Origin: DATMBF01 sp035559595
GTDB taxonomy: Bacteria > Bacteroidota > Ignavibacteria > UBA10030
NCBI GenBank assembly: GCA_035559595.1
Contig: DATMBF010000030.1
Span: 62,001-126,000 of the forward strand
DNA: 64,000 nt
Direction of reading: 5' to 3'
The notes below the pieces were generated by a model. It was not told where the DNA came from. It made no database searches and saw only the letters and a program-made list of their open reading frames with translations. Below, in pieces: positions 8,993-18,745 of this stretch (positions are counted from its first letter, which is position 1; each line of letters opens with the position of its first letter). Position numbers and translations under genes: made by a program.

Positions 8993-9690
8993 ACTCCGTC
9001 GCCGTTGTTGACATTGGCCGAACCCGTTACGCGGGTGCTTGGAAGCTTCAACAGAAGCTCTTCGAGCTTCGTCATTACGGTCTTATCGGTGACGTCCTGC
9101 TGCTGACCGAGCATGAGCACGTGTACACTCTGGGAAAAGGTGCGAATGACAACCATGTGCTTGCATCGGAAGAGGAGCTAGCGAGAACGGGTGTTGATCT
9201 GTTCCGCATTGACAGGGGTGGCGACGTTACCTACCATGGGCCGGGTCAGATCGTTGCGTATCCGATTCTCGATCTCAACAACTACTTCAACGATATTCAC
9301 CACTATCTGAGATGTCTTGAGGAAGTCATTATCCAAACGCTGATGGAGTATGGGATCGAATCGGAGCGGGAAGAGGGTATGACAGGTGTGTGGGTAAAGG
9401 GTGAGAAGATTGCTGCCATCGGCGTCAAGGTTAGCCGCTGGATTACAATGCACGGCCTTGCATTCAATGTGAATACGGATTTGAGTTATTTTGGGCGGAT
9501 TATTCCTTGCGGGATTTTCCACAAAGGGGTGACGTCGATGAAACAGCTTCTGGGTCGAGAGGTCCCGTTAAGTGAAGTTCAGAAGTCTCTTGTCGAGGAA
9601 TTCGGTAATGTGTTCGGCTGTGCAACCCAATCGATGGCGCTTGAGGAAATGTCGCAGCGAATCGCTTCTCTGGATGTGCCTCAATCCTGA
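8989..9690 (+). CDS. lipB: octanoyl-[acyl-carrier-protein] transferase
   Basis: 233 residues. LipB moves octanoate from acyl carrier protein onto the lipoyl domains of E2 proteins, the first step of lipoate assembly. Family motifs are GDVLLLTEHEHVYTLGK, RGGDVTYHGPGQIVAYPI, the catalytic lysine in KIAAIGVKVSRW and the catalytic cysteine in IPCGIFHKGVTS. Translation start and stop overlap the flanking genes by one codon's edge (ATGA at both ends), so lpdA, lipB and E1 are tightly coupled. Confidence 0.97.
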   Translation: MNSVAVVDIGRTRYAGAWKLQQKLFELRHYGLIGDVLLLTEHEHVYTLGKGANDNHVLASEEELARTGVDLFRIDRGGDVTYHGPGQIVAYPILDLNNYFNDIHHYLRCLEEVIIQTLMEYGIESEREEGMTGVWVKGEKIAAIGVKVSRWITMHGLAFNVNTDLSYFGRIIPCGIFHKGVTSMKQLLGREVPLSEVQKSLVEEFGNVFGCATQSMALEEMSQRIASLDVPQS

Positions 9691-11795
9691 TGGCGCATAA
9701 GGCACGAAAACCGATAAGGAGAACACGGAAAGGAGCTGTCAGAACAATGGCTTCAGCAAATACTGAGGTTGCCGTGAAGAAATCCAAGCGTGTCGATCTT
9801 TCGAAAGACCAGGTCATTGGTGTCTATCGAACGATGTTGACGGCGAGACGGATCGATGAAAAGCACCTCATTCTGCTCAAGCAAGGCAAGTCGTTCTTTC
9901 ACATCGGAGGATCTGGACATGAGGCAGCGCAAACCGCTGCTGCTGTCAATCTCAAACCCGGATTCGATTATGCCTGTCCCTACTATCGCGATCTGGCCTT
10001 TTGCCTTCAGTACGGACTGACGCCGAAGGAGTACTTCCTAGCCGCGATGCATCGGGCCGATGATGTGATGACAGGTGCCCGACAAATGCCGGGACACTAC
10101 GGTAAAAAAGAACTTCGCATTATTACACAATCCAGTCCGACCGGAACCCAATACTTGCAGGCGGTAGGATTAGGACTTGCTGCAAAGAAAGAAAAGACGG
10201 GGGAGGTGGTGTATGTCTCTTCCGGTGAAGGTGCAACAAGCGAGGGAGAGTTCTTCGAGGCGGTAAACTGGGCAGCGCGAGAAGCGGTGCCGGTGATCTT
10301 TTTTATTCAGGACAACAAGTACGCAATCTCCGTTCCTGTCCATCAGCAAACGGCGGGTGGATCGGTGTATGAGGCGACGAAAGGTTTTAAAGGATTGAAC
10401 CGATACAACGTTGATGGAACGAACTTCGTCGAAACATACCAAGTGGTGAAGGAGGCAGTCCAGAAAGCAAGGAGCGGCGAGGGCCCAAGTCTTGTTCTGG
10501 CCAACGTTGTACGGCTTCTTCCACACTCATCTTCCGACGACGATCGCAAGTATCGATCCAAGGATGATCTTGAGCGGGATCGATCGCGTGATCCTATCCC
10601 GCAAATGGCTCGTTTCCTCATTGAGGAAGGATTTCTGACTGATAGCGAAGCTGCTGCCATTGCCGAAGAGGTCAAAGAGGCCGTCGATGCCGCTGCTGAT
10701 GCTGCAGAGGCACATGCGGTTCCCGATCCTGCAACCGTTGCGCTCCACGTCTATGGCGAGGCGCATGCCAACCCTCCAAGAAACTTCGTTGAGCCCGAGC
10801 ACAAAGGAAATCGTATCGTCATGGTTGATGCGATCAACCACGCGTTGCACGAAGAGATGGAGCGGGAGCCAAAGATGGTGGTTTTTGGCGAGGATATTGA
10901 AGATGGGAAGGGTGGGGTCTTTACTGCAACGAAGGGCCTTTCGACCAAGTTTGGAACGACGCGCGTTTTCAATTCTCCATTAGCTGAGGCAAGCATTATC
11001 GGAGTTGCTGTTGGAATGGCGTTGAAAGGATGGAAACCGGTTCCGGAGATTCAGTTTGGCGATTACATCTGGCCGGGGTTTATGCAGATTCGCGACGAGC
11101 TGGCAATGTTCCGGTATCGTTCGAATGGGAGCTGGACATGCCCGGTCGTGATCCGCGTTCCGGTCGGAGGATACATTCATGGCGGACATTATCACAGCCA
11201 ATGTATCGAAAGCATCATGGCACATATTCCCGGGATTCGGCTGGCGTTTCCCTCAAACGCCGCGGACGCAAAGGGATTACTCAAGGCAGCAATTCGTGGA
11301 GACGATCCTGTGATCTTCATGGAACACAAGGGACTCTACCGCCAGGGCTATGCGGCCTCTCCCGAACCCGATGCGGACTATATTCTGCCGTTTGGTGTCG
11401 CGGCCGTCAAAAGAGAAGGCACAGACATCACGATCATTACGTACGGGGCGATGGTACAAAAGTCCCTTGAAGCGGCGACAAAAATGGAGGAGAAGGGCGT
11501 ATCAGTGGAGGTTATCGACATCCGCACGATGAATCCGCTTGATGAGGAAACGATCTACGCTTCTGTGAGAAAGACAAACAAGGTGTTGATTGTTCATGAA
11601 GACACTATCACGGCGGGGTTTGGGGCAGAGATCGCTGCTCTGATCGCACGGAATTGCTTCGAGTTGCTTGATGGTCCTGTCATGCGGGTTGCAGCTCTTG
11701 ATACACCGGTTCCGTATGCTCCGACGCTTGAAGATGCGATGTTACCGAATGAGAAGAAGATTCTTACTGCCTTGGAAGAGCTTGCAAATTATTAG
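9690..11795 (+). CDS. 2-oxo acid dehydrogenase E1, fused alpha and beta subunits
   Basis: A 701-residue fusion. Residues about 25-350 are the thiamine-diphosphate-binding alpha part, with the motif GEGATSEGEFFEAVNWA ending in NKYAIS (a variant of the usual GDG...NN). Residues about 365-701 are the beta part, with VVFGEDIEDGKGGVF and RVFNSPLAEASIIGVAVGMA. A joined alpha-beta E1 is common in Bacteroidota and relatives. E1 decarboxylates the 2-oxo acid and passes the acyl group to E2 lipoate. Whether the substrate is pyruvate or a branched-chain 2-oxo acid is uncertain: the beta half resembles branched-chain E1. A second ATG at 9747 could also start the protein, after a basic leader. Confidence 0.9.
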   Translation: MAHKARKPIRRTRKGAVRTMASANTEVAVKKSKRVDLSKDQVIGVYRTMLTARRIDEKHLILLKQGKSFFHIGGSGHEAAQTAAAVNLKPGFDYACPYYRDLAFCLQYGLTPKEYFLAAMHRADDVMTGARQMPGHYGKKELRIITQSSPTGTQYLQAVGLGLAAKKEKTGEVVYVSSGEGATSEGEFFEAVNWAAREAVPVIFFIQDNKYAISVPVHQQTAGGSVYEATKGFKGLNRYNVDGTNFVETYQVVKEAVQKARSGEGPSLVLANVVRLLPHSSSDDDRKYRSKDDLERDRSRDPIPQMARFLIEEGFLTDSEAAAIAEEVKEAVDAAADAAEAHAVPDPATVALHVYGEAHANPPRNFVEPEHKGNRIVMVDAINHALHEEMEREPKMVVFGEDIEDGKGGVFTATKGLSTKFGTTRVFNSPLAEASIIGVAVGMALKGWKPVPEIQFGDYIWPGFMQIRDELAMFRYRSNGSWTCPVVIRVPVGGYIHGGHYHSQCIESIMAHIPGIRLAFPSNAADAKGLLKAAIRGDDPVIFMEHKGLYRQGYAASPEPDADYILPFGVAAVKREGTDITIITYGAMVQKSLEAATKMEEKGVSVEVIDIRTMNPLDEETIYASVRKTNKVLIVHEDTITAGFGAEIAALIARNCFELLDGPVMRVAALDTPVPYAPTLEDAMLPNEKKILTALEELANY

Positions 11796-11840
11796 CGTTG
11801 TCGTGGATGTGATGATGAAGACGCACAACAAGGAGCGCCT

Positions 11841-13157
11841 ATGCAAGTCGAAGTCGTAATGCCGAAAATGGGCGAAAGTATCCAGGAGGGAAAGATCCTT
11901 CGCTGGATGAAGAAACCCGGAGACAAGATCAAGAAGGATGAGACGATTCTGGAAATCAGCACGGACAAAGTCGATTCTGAGATTCCCTCCCCAGAGTCCG
12001 GCATTTTGACGAAGATTATCGTTCCCGAAAACGAGACAGTTCCGGTCGGAACGGTGATCGCCTACATCGAAACGGATGTTGCGGCGGCGAACGTGGATAC
12101 TTCCACCCCACCTGCGGCGGCAAAACAGGAAGCAAAAGCGGCTGCAGCAGAATCACGGGTGGCTTCCTCTGTCCATGTTACACAAAAAGCGGTCGAGCCT
12201 GTTCCCGCGCGTGGTCGCAACGGGCAACGGTTCTATTCACCCCTTGTTCGTACAATTGCCAAGAAAGAGGGGGTTTCACAATCGGAACTCGATCAGATTT
12301 CCGGCACGGGTATTGGCGGGCGCGTGACGAAACATGATCTGGTTGAGTATCTCAAGAATCGAGGTGCTGCTCCGCGCGTTGCCCCGATGCCGCAAATCGG
12401 ATTTCAACCGGTCGATGTTAAGGAACTCGAAAAACGCTATCCGGCACCACGTCATCGTATTCTGCAGATGGACAACATCCAGCAGAAGATGGCGGAACAT
12501 ATGGTGCGAAGTATTCACACATCTCCACATGTGCAAGCAATTGCAGAATGCGACGTCACGCGGATTGCACGTTTCAGGACCGAGAATGCAGAAAAGTTTG
12601 AGAAACAAGAAGGGTTCAAACTAACCTTTACTCCGTTTTTCATGGATGCAACCGTCCGCGCGTTGAAGGATCTCCCGCTCGTGAACAGCTCGGTTGAGGG
12701 TGATAAGATTATTATCAAGAACTTCATCAATCTTGGCATGGCTGTCGCCGGACCGAAAGGGCTTATCGTACCTGTTATCAAGAATGCAGAAGAGAAGAAT
12801 TTCCTGGGACTCGCCCGGGCGATGAACGATATCGCCCTCCGTACGAGAAACAACAAGCTCACGCCAGATGATATCCAGGGCGGAACATTTACAATCACGA
12901 ACTACGGCGTTTTCGGGAACATCATCGGCATCCCGATCATCAACCAGCCGCAAGTTGCCATCCTGGGGTTCGGGGCAATCAAGAAACGACCTGTTGTGAT
13001 TACCGATGCCGAGGATAATGATACAATTGCTATTCGATCTATGGTGTATTTGACACTCTCCTTCGACCACCGGATTCTCGACGGAGCCATTGGTGGGCAG
13101 TTCATTATGAAGGTGGCAAGCAACATCGAAAACTTCGATTTCAGTGGAATTTTCTAA
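11841..13157 (+). CDS. 2-oxo acid dehydrogenase E2 (dihydrolipoamide acyltransferase)
   Basis: 438 residues with one N-terminal lipoyl domain (lipoyl lysine in EISTDKVDSEIPSP, about residue 41), an Ala/Pro/Glu-rich linker, a peripheral-subunit-binding domain at about 130-172 (FYSPLVRTIAKKEGVSQSEL with GTGIGGRVTKHDL), and a C-terminal catalytic domain with the active-site SFDHRILDGAIGG. The strong site AAGGAG precedes ATG 11841. E2 is the core to which E1 and LpdA bind. Domain layout is like branched-chain and 2-oxoglutarate E2 proteins, so the exact substrate is left open. Confidence 0.94.
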   Translation: MQVEVVMPKMGESIQEGKILRWMKKPGDKIKKDETILEISTDKVDSEIPSPESGILTKIIVPENETVPVGTVIAYIETDVAAANVDTSTPPAAAKQEAKAAAAESRVASSVHVTQKAVEPVPARGRNGQRFYSPLVRTIAKKEGVSQSELDQISGTGIGGRVTKHDLVEYLKNRGAAPRVAPMPQIGFQPVDVKELEKRYPAPRHRILQMDNIQQKMAEHMVRSIHTSPHVQAIAECDVTRIARFRTENAEKFEKQEGFKLTFTPFFMDATVRALKDLPLVNSSVEGDKIIIKNFINLGMAVAGPKGLIVPVIKNAEEKNFLGLARAMNDIALRTRNNKLTPDDIQGGTFTITNYGVFGNIIGIPIINQPQVAILGFGAIKKRPVVITDAEDNDTIAIRSMVYLTLSFDHRILDGAIGGQFIMKVASNIENFDFSGIF

Positions 13158-14054
13158 ATGCAATTTCTGATTGAAGAAATAAAGGTCCGACCGACGGCAA
13201 CGGAAGAATCGCCAGCCGTTAGGCGTCCTGATTGGCTGAAGGCAAAGATTCCCGGCGGTCCAAACTACGCGCGACTCAAAGGGATCATCGATGAACATCG
13301 CTTGCACACGGTTTGCCAGGAAGCGCGCTGTCCCAACATGGGCGAATGCTGGAACGCGGGCACGGCAACGTTTATGATCCTTGGCGATATCTGCACCCGC
13401 TCGTGCGGTTTCTGTGCGGTGAAGACGGGGAGGCCCGACTACGGCCTCGATTGGGACGAGCCGTACCGGGTTGCGCATGCCGTAGAAATTCTTGGTGTCC
13501 GCCATGCCGTCATAACCTCGGTCAATCGCGATGAGCGGAGAGATGGTGGGGCTCCGATTTTCGCGGAGACGATTCGGCAGATTCGACGTCGCGTTCCGGG
13601 CTGCAAAGTGGAGGTGCTTATTCCGGATTTCAAGGGAAGCGAAGAGGCACTGAACATAGTTCTGGAAGCACAACCGGACGTGCTGAATCATAATCTTGAG
13701 ACGGTTCCTCGTCTTTATTCTACAGTTCGTCCACAGGCAAATTACCGCCAGTCCCTCGAAGTGCTTGATCGGGCAAAGCGAAAAGGATTCCTGACGAAAA
13801 CCGGTTTGATGCTTGGTATCGGTGAAAAGACGGAAGAGGTTCTTGAGGTGATGAAGGACGTGCGCGCAGTCGATTGCGATATCCTCACGCTGGGGCAGTA
13901 TCTCCAACCTACAAAAGATCACCTCCCAATCGACCGTTACGTTCATCCCGATGAGTTCCGAATGCTGAAGGAAGAAGGGTTGAAGATGGGTTTCAAACAT
14001 GTCGAATCGGGGCCTCTTGTTCGAAGCTCTTACCACGCCGAGCGGCACGTGTAG
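13158..14054 (+). CDS. lipA: lipoyl synthase
   Basis: A 298-residue radical SAM enzyme that inserts two sulfurs into the octanoyl chain made by LipB. Both clusters are marked: the auxiliary cluster cysteines in [12 protein letters not shown] and the radical SAM motif in CTRSCGFC; the C-terminal SSYHAE serine that ligates the auxiliary cluster is present. Its ATG follows the E2 stop directly. With lipB and lpdA it completes an operon that builds, lipoylates and regenerates the neighbouring dehydrogenase. Confidence 0.97.
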   Translation: MQFLIEEIKVRPTATEESPAVRRPDWLKAKIPGGPNYARLKGIIDEHRLHTVCQEARCPNMGECWNAGTATFMILGDICTRSCGFCAVKTGRPDYGLDWDEPYRVAHAVEILGVRHAVITSVNRDERRDGGAPIFAETIRQIRRRVPGCKVEVLIPDFKGSEEALNIVLEAQPDVLNHNLETVPRLYSTVRPQANYRQSLEVLDRAKRKGFLTKTGLMLGIGEKTEEVLEVMKDVRAVDCDILTLGQYLQPTKDHLPIDRYVHPDEFRMLKEEGLKMGFKHVESGPLVRSSYHAERHV

Positions 14055-14073
14055 CATCCACCTCAAATTTTTC

Positions 14074-14104
14074 TTGCGATTTTGTCAGATTTCGTGTACA
14101 TTTC
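14074..14104 (+). promoter_or_regulatory. promoter for rplM-rpsI (TTG-N20-TACATTTC)
   Basis: TTG at 14074-14076, 20 bases, TACATTTC at 14097-14104, about 48 bases before the rplM start. Confidence 0.7.
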
Positions 14105-14152
14105 ATAGCTGTCTAAGTTACGAAGTCCAACTTTTTTGCCGATGGAGGATTT

Positions 14153-14593
14153 GTGGTAACGGAACCAAGAACAAAGTTTTTCAAAACAGAAGATGCTCAG
14201 CAAAAATGGTTTGTCGTCGATGCATCGGGCAAGACGCTCGGCCGCGTGGCTTCAAAGGTCGCTCACATTCTCCGCGGAAAACACAAGCCCGCGTTTACGC
14301 CGAATGCAGATCTTGGTGACTTCGTTGTTGTGGTGAATGCCGACAAGGTTCAAGTGACCGGCAAGCGGGTGGAGATGAAGGAGTTTTTCCACAACACCGG
14401 ATTTCCCGGGGGTGCCCGGTTTGAATCCTTCAAGGAGTTGATTCAAAATAAGCCCGAGTGGGTCTTCGAGCATGCCGTCAAGGGGATGCTTCCGCACAAC
14501 CGCCTCGGTCGCAGAATCATTAAGAAGCTCAAAGTCTATCGCGGCTCAGAGCATCCGCATACGGCACAAAAACCCGAACCGCTCGCAGTATAA
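14153..14593 (+). CDS. rplM: 50S ribosomal protein L13
   Basis: 146 residues. L13 is an early-assembly protein of the large subunit. The signature WFVVDASGKTLGRVASKVAHIL, the GDFVVVVNADKVQVTGKR block and VFEHAVKGMLPHNRLGR are all present. The start is GTG 14153, placed by the GGAGG at 14143-14147; the ATG at 14141 is out of frame. It is followed after 11 bases by rpsI, the usual L13-S9 pair. Confidence 0.97.
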   Translation: MVTEPRTKFFKTEDAQQKWFVVDASGKTLGRVASKVAHILRGKHKPAFTPNADLGDFVVVVNADKVQVTGKRVEMKEFFHNTGFPGGARFESFKELIQNKPEWVFEHAVKGMLPHNRLGRRIIKKLKVYRGSEHPHTAQKPEPLAV

Positions 14594-14604
14594 GAAAGGA
14601 ATCT

Positions 14605-14991
14605 ATGCATCCGATTGTGAACGTTGGCCGCCGGAAAACCGCTGTTGCACGGGTGAAGCTTATTGAAGGTTCTGGTAAAGTACTGATTAACGGCAAACCG
14701 CTCGACGAGTTCTTCCGTGTCGAGACGCTACGACAAGAAGTGCTGAAGCCGTTTGAAGTAACACAGACCGCTGGTCGATACGATGCCCATGTGCGTGTTG
14801 AAGGGGGTGGGACGACGGGTCAAGCCGGAGCGATTAAGCTTGGCATCGCGCGTTCTCTGGTCAATATCGATGAAGAGTTTCGCGTGATGCTTCGCAACCA
14901 CGGTTTGCTGACGCGCGATCCTCGGATGGTGGAACGAAAGAAGTACGGCCAGAAGAAGGCCCGCAAACGGTTCCAGTTCTCCAAGCGATAA
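14605..14991 (+). CDS. rpsI: 30S ribosomal protein S9
   Basis: 128 residues. S9 sits in the head of the small subunit with its C-terminal tail touching the P-site tRNA; the tail here is KKYGQKKARKRFQFSKR, ending in the conserved Lys-Arg. Other marks are VGRRKTAVARVKL and GGGTTGQAGAIKLGIARSL. AGAAAGGA precedes the ATG. Co-transcribed with rplM. Confidence 0.97.
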   Translation: MHPIVNVGRRKTAVARVKLIEGSGKVLINGKPLDEFFRVETLRQEVLKPFEVTQTAGRYDAHVRVEGGGTTGQAGAIKLGIARSLVNIDEEFRVMLRNHGLLTRDPRMVERKKYGQKKARKRFQFSKR

Positions 14992-15013
14992 AAACAGCGT
15001 TCTGAGTTGCGAA

Positions 15014-15043
15014 TCCGGGTTGAACGTTAACTCGGAACCCGGA
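15014..15043 (+). other. inverted repeat in the rpsI-rpsB gap
   Basis: TCCGGGTT (15014-15021) and AACCCGGA (15036-15043) can form an 8-bp stem with a 14-base loop that itself contains the palindrome AACGTT. No T-tract follows, so a simple terminator is unlikely. It may be part of the rpsB leader, where S2 autoregulation acts in other bacteria, or a processing site. Confidence 0.4.
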
Positions 15044-15175
15044 ACGTGAACCTCGAAACAATTTCTATCAATCATATTCTCCGATTCGACCGGGAGTGTC
15101 CCGAGAGGTCAGGTGGCGATCGGGATTCCGGAAGAAGATGACGGGAATAGACGAACAACTCAAGAAAGGATAACC

Positions 15176-15937
15176 ATGCCACGTGTTGAATTAGAAGCAC
15201 TCCTCAAAGCAGGAGCCCACTTTGGGCACCTCACCCGCCGTTGGAATCCCAAAATGAAGCCGTTTATCTTCATGGAGCGGAACGGGATTCACGTTATCGA
15301 TCTCAAGAAGACCCAGGAACTCATCGACGAAGCCTGCAACGCCGTTTCTAATGCGGTCGCGGAGGGAAAGAAGATTCTCTTCGTGTCGACCAAGAAACCG
15401 GCTTGTGAAGTTGTCGAGGAAGAGGCGAAGCGCTGCAATGCTTTCTATGTCACAGACCGTTGGTTGGGCGGTATGCTGACGAACTTTTCCACGATTCGGA
15501 AAAGTGTGAAACGACTAACGAACATTGAGAAGATGGAGAGTGACGGCACGTTTGAGAATCTGACCAAGAAAGAGCGTCTCCAGCTAACGCGTGAACGTGA
15601 CAAACTGCAAAACGTCCTTCGTGGTGTTGTGGATATGACGCGACTCCCGGGGATGCTCTTCGTTGTCGATATCAAGAAAGAGGCAATTGCCGTGAAAGAG
15701 GCCCGACGATTGGGAATTCCTGTTGTCGCGATCGTCGATACGAACACTGATCCCGATCCGATCGACTATCCGATTCCGGCAAACGATGATGCCTTGAAAT
15801 CCGTGCAGCTTATTACGAAGGTTATTGCTGATGCCGTCATTGAAGGATCGGAGCGAGCGGCGGCGGCACAACAGGCTGCGGCAGAGGAATCACAAGAACA
15901 ATCGAAGCAACATGCAGAACTCGAGGAAAAAGGATGA
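15176..15937 (+). CDS. rpsB: 30S ribosomal protein S2
   Basis: 253 residues from ATG 15176, which follows AAGAAAGGA; an upstream ATG at 15113 in the same frame lacks the family sequence. S2 binds the small subunit near S1. Motifs are LLKAGAHFGHLTRRWNPKMKPFI, ILFVSTKKPA, RWLGGMLTNFSTIRKS, PGMLFVVDIKKEAIAVKEA and IPVVAIVDTNTDPDPIDYPIPANDDA split over the C-terminal half. A Gln/Glu/Ala-rich tail of about 25 residues follows. Paired with tsf as in most bacteria. Confidence 0.97.
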   Translation: MPRVELEALLKAGAHFGHLTRRWNPKMKPFIFMERNGIHVIDLKKTQELIDEACNAVSNAVAEGKKILFVSTKKPACEVVEEEAKRCNAFYVTDRWLGGMLTNFSTIRKSVKRLTNIEKMESDGTFENLTKKERLQLTRERDKLQNVLRGVVDMTRLPGMLFVVDIKKEAIAVKEARRLGIPVVAIVDTNTDPDPIDYPIPANDDALKSVQLITKVIADAVIEGSERAAAAQQAAAEESQEQSKQHAELEEKG

Positions 15938-15960
15938 GTAAACGAGAGGAAACAGCGTTT

Positions 15961-16566
15961 ATGGCTGCTATTACATCGGATCAAGTAAAGAAACTGCGCG
16001 AGAAGACCGGTGCGGGAATGATGGACTGTAAACGCGCGCTCGAAGAGACAGGCGGCGATATGGATGCCGCAATTGAGTATCTGCGGAAGAAAGGCGCGGC
16101 AACAGCTGCGAAGCGAGCTGATCGGGAAACGAATCAGGGTGTGGTCGAAGCCTATATCCACGCCGGCGGTCGTATCGGAGCGATGGTGGAGCTGAACTGC
16201 GAGACGGACTTCGTTGCGAAGACGCCTCAGTTCAAGACTCTTGCACACGATATCGCCATGCAGATTGCGGCGATGAACCCGCAATTCATCAGCCGGGATC
16301 AGGTCCCGCAGGAAGTACAGCAAAAAGAGCTTGAGATCTACAAATCCCAGGCTCAAAACGAAGGGAAACCTGCCCAAATTGCAGAGAAGATTGCGCAGGG
16401 AAGACTGGACAAATACTTTCAAGAGGTTTGCCTCCTTGAGCAGTCGTTTATCAAAGATTCAGGAAAAACCATTAAGGATATCATCGATGAAGCGACGGCT
16501 GCCATCGGCGAGAAGATCTCGGTCCGGCGGTTCCAGCGCTATCACCTTGGTGAGGATGGCAAATAA
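15961..16566 (+). CDS. tsf: translation elongation factor Ts
   Basis: EF-Ts exchanges GDP for GTP on EF-Tu. The start MAAITSDQVKKLREKTGAGMMDCKRAL is the family N-terminus and is preceded by GAGAGG at 15944-15949, so I place the start at 15961 (201 residues). ATG 15934, overlapping the rpsB stop and preceded by GAGGAAAAAGG, is the alternative and adds nine residues. The EF-Tu contact TDFVAK is present. The protein is short, close to the Thermus form, and lacks the long coiled-coil region of the E. coli protein. Confidence 0.95.
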   Translation: MAAITSDQVKKLREKTGAGMMDCKRALEETGGDMDAAIEYLRKKGAATAAKRADRETNQGVVEAYIHAGGRIGAMVELNCETDFVAKTPQFKTLAHDIAMQIAAMNPQFISRDQVPQEVQQKELEIYKSQAQNEGKPAQIAEKIAQGRLDKYFQEVCLLEQSFIKDSGKTIKDIIDEATAAIGEKISVRRFQRYHLGEDGK

Positions 16567-17343
<777 letters not shown>

Positions 17344-17389
17344 TGTCCTATCATCTCCTTCAACCCAGAACTCTGTCTGAAGGTCAGCC

Positions 17390-17947
17390 ATGGTCAAAGA
17401 AATCCTGAAGAATGCGGAAGATCGAATGAAGAAGACAGTGGAGGTGGTACGCGAAGAACTGGTCAAGATCCGGACCGGCAAGGCCACAACAGCGCTCCTC
17501 GATGGCGTGAAGGTCGACTACTATGGCACCCCGACTTCGCTGAAGCAGCTTGCGAACGTCAGCACGCCGGATATTCATACGATCAGCGTGCAGCCGTACG
17601 ACAAAGGTGCGACACAGGCTATCGAAAAGGCAATTCTCAACGCAAACCTCGGATTGAATCCCATCAATGACGGGAATCTCATTCGAGTCCCCATTCCTCC
17701 CCTCAATGAGGAGCGGAGGAAGGAGCTTGTTAAACTGGCAAAGAAGTTCGTTGAGGAGGGGAAGGTTGCGGTGCGGAACGTCCGTCGGGATGCTATCGAG
17801 CATCTGAAAAAGGCCGAGAAAGATGAACATTTTTCGGAGGATGAGCGAAAACGCGGCGAACAGGAAGCCCAAAAGTTGACTGATCGCTACATCAAGGATC
17901 TCGATAACCTCATGGCAGTGAAGGAAAAGGAAATCATGGAAGTGTAG
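17390..17947 (+). CDS. frr: ribosome recycling factor
   Basis: 185 residues, the standard size. RRF splits post-termination ribosomes with EF-G. The family landmarks are VREELVKIRTGKATTALLDG near the N-terminus, YYGTPTSLKQLANVSTPD, NDGNLIRVPIPPLNEERRKEL and the C-terminal helix VRNVRRDAIEHLKK. It lies 46 bases after pyrH and is followed by a terminator. Confidence 0.97.
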   Translation: MVKEILKNAEDRMKKTVEVVREELVKIRTGKATTALLDGVKVDYYGTPTSLKQLANVSTPDIHTISVQPYDKGATQAIEKAILNANLGLNPINDGNLIRVPIPPLNEERRKELVKLAKKFVEEGKVAVRNVRRDAIEHLKKAEKDEHFSEDERKRGEQEAQKLTDRYIKDLDNLMAVKEKEIMEV

Positions 17948-17974
17948 CGGAAAAACGAGCGTTGGAAGGTACGA

Positions 17975-18004
17975 AATCCCGGTCTTGCCGGGATTCTTCG
18001 TTTT
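17975..18004 (+). terminator. Rho-independent terminator after frr
   Basis: 8-bp stem AATCCCGG/CCGGGATT (17975-17982 with 17988-17995), 5-base loop, then CTTCGTTTT. The T-run is interrupted, so termination may be partial. Confidence 0.7.
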
Positions 18005-18069
18005 GTGCTGTAACATCTTTGCAGCAGATAGCGTAACTTCAAGGAGCAAGAATTCCGAAGGAGGTTGAC

Positions 18070-18738
18070 ATGTCAAACCAGCCGCGTAAGCTTTACAGAA
18101 GTCAGACCGATCGTGTACTGGCAGGAGTCTGCGGAGGAGTGGGCGAGTACCTGAACATCGATTCCACGATCATTCGCATTCTCTGGGTCGTTCTGACCAT
18201 CCTCGGAGGTTCGGGCATTATCCTTTACATCGTTTCTATCTTTATCATTCCGCTCAACCCAACTGTCCGCCTCGGGGCCGTCCCAAGCAGCACACCCAGA
18301 ACTCTCATGACCATCTTAGGACTTTCTCTGGTGGTGGTGGGATCGGCGCTGATTCTCGACAATCTCGACCTTCTCAATGTAAGAGGCTGGTGGAGACTGA
18401 TGTGGGATTATCTCCTCCCGGCCGTCTTAGTCCTTGCAGGTATATATGTTCTTGCTCGTGGATCGGGCCGCAAGAGTCCGGATGCGAACGCTGAGGCACC
18501 AATGGGTGGTACTCCTCAACCCGAAGCAGCCGCACCGATGCAGCAACTGCGTCGTTCGGTGATGGATAGAAAGCTCTTCGGCGTCTGTGGCGGATTGGCT
18601 GACTATTTCAATGTCGATTCGACGGTCATCCGTCTTTTCTTCGTTCTGTTCACCTTACTCTCGTTTGGGTTCGGCATCCTTGCGTACCTGCTGTTTCTCA
18701 TTGTTATGCCCGAAGAACGTCTGCAAACAAAATCCTAA
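18070..18738 (+). CDS. membrane protein with two PspC domains
   Basis: 222 residues. Two PspC domains frame the protein: residues about 3-62 (KLYRSQTDRVLAGVCGGVGEYLNIDSTIIRILWV) and about 158-217 (SVMDRKLFGVCGGLADYFNVDSTVIRLFFV). Between them is a pair of helices of the LiaF-like type. PspC-type proteins sense envelope stress and act with PspA in some bacteria; no pspA is near. The duplication of the domain in one chain is uncommon but known. AAGGAGG precedes the ATG by a few bases. The next gene also encodes a small membrane protein with a related fold, so the two may work as a pair. Confidence 0.88.
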   Translation: MSNQPRKLYRSQTDRVLAGVCGGVGEYLNIDSTIIRILWVVLTILGGSGIILYIVSIFIIPLNPTVRLGAVPSSTPRTLMTILGLSLVVVGSALILDNLDLLNVRGWWRLMWDYLLPAVLVLAGIYVLARGSGRKSPDANAEAPMGGTPQPEAAAPMQQLRRSVMDRKLFGVCGGLADYFNVDSTVIRLFFVLFTLLSFGFGILAYLLFLIVMPEERLQTKS

Positions 18739-18745
18739 TCCTTCG

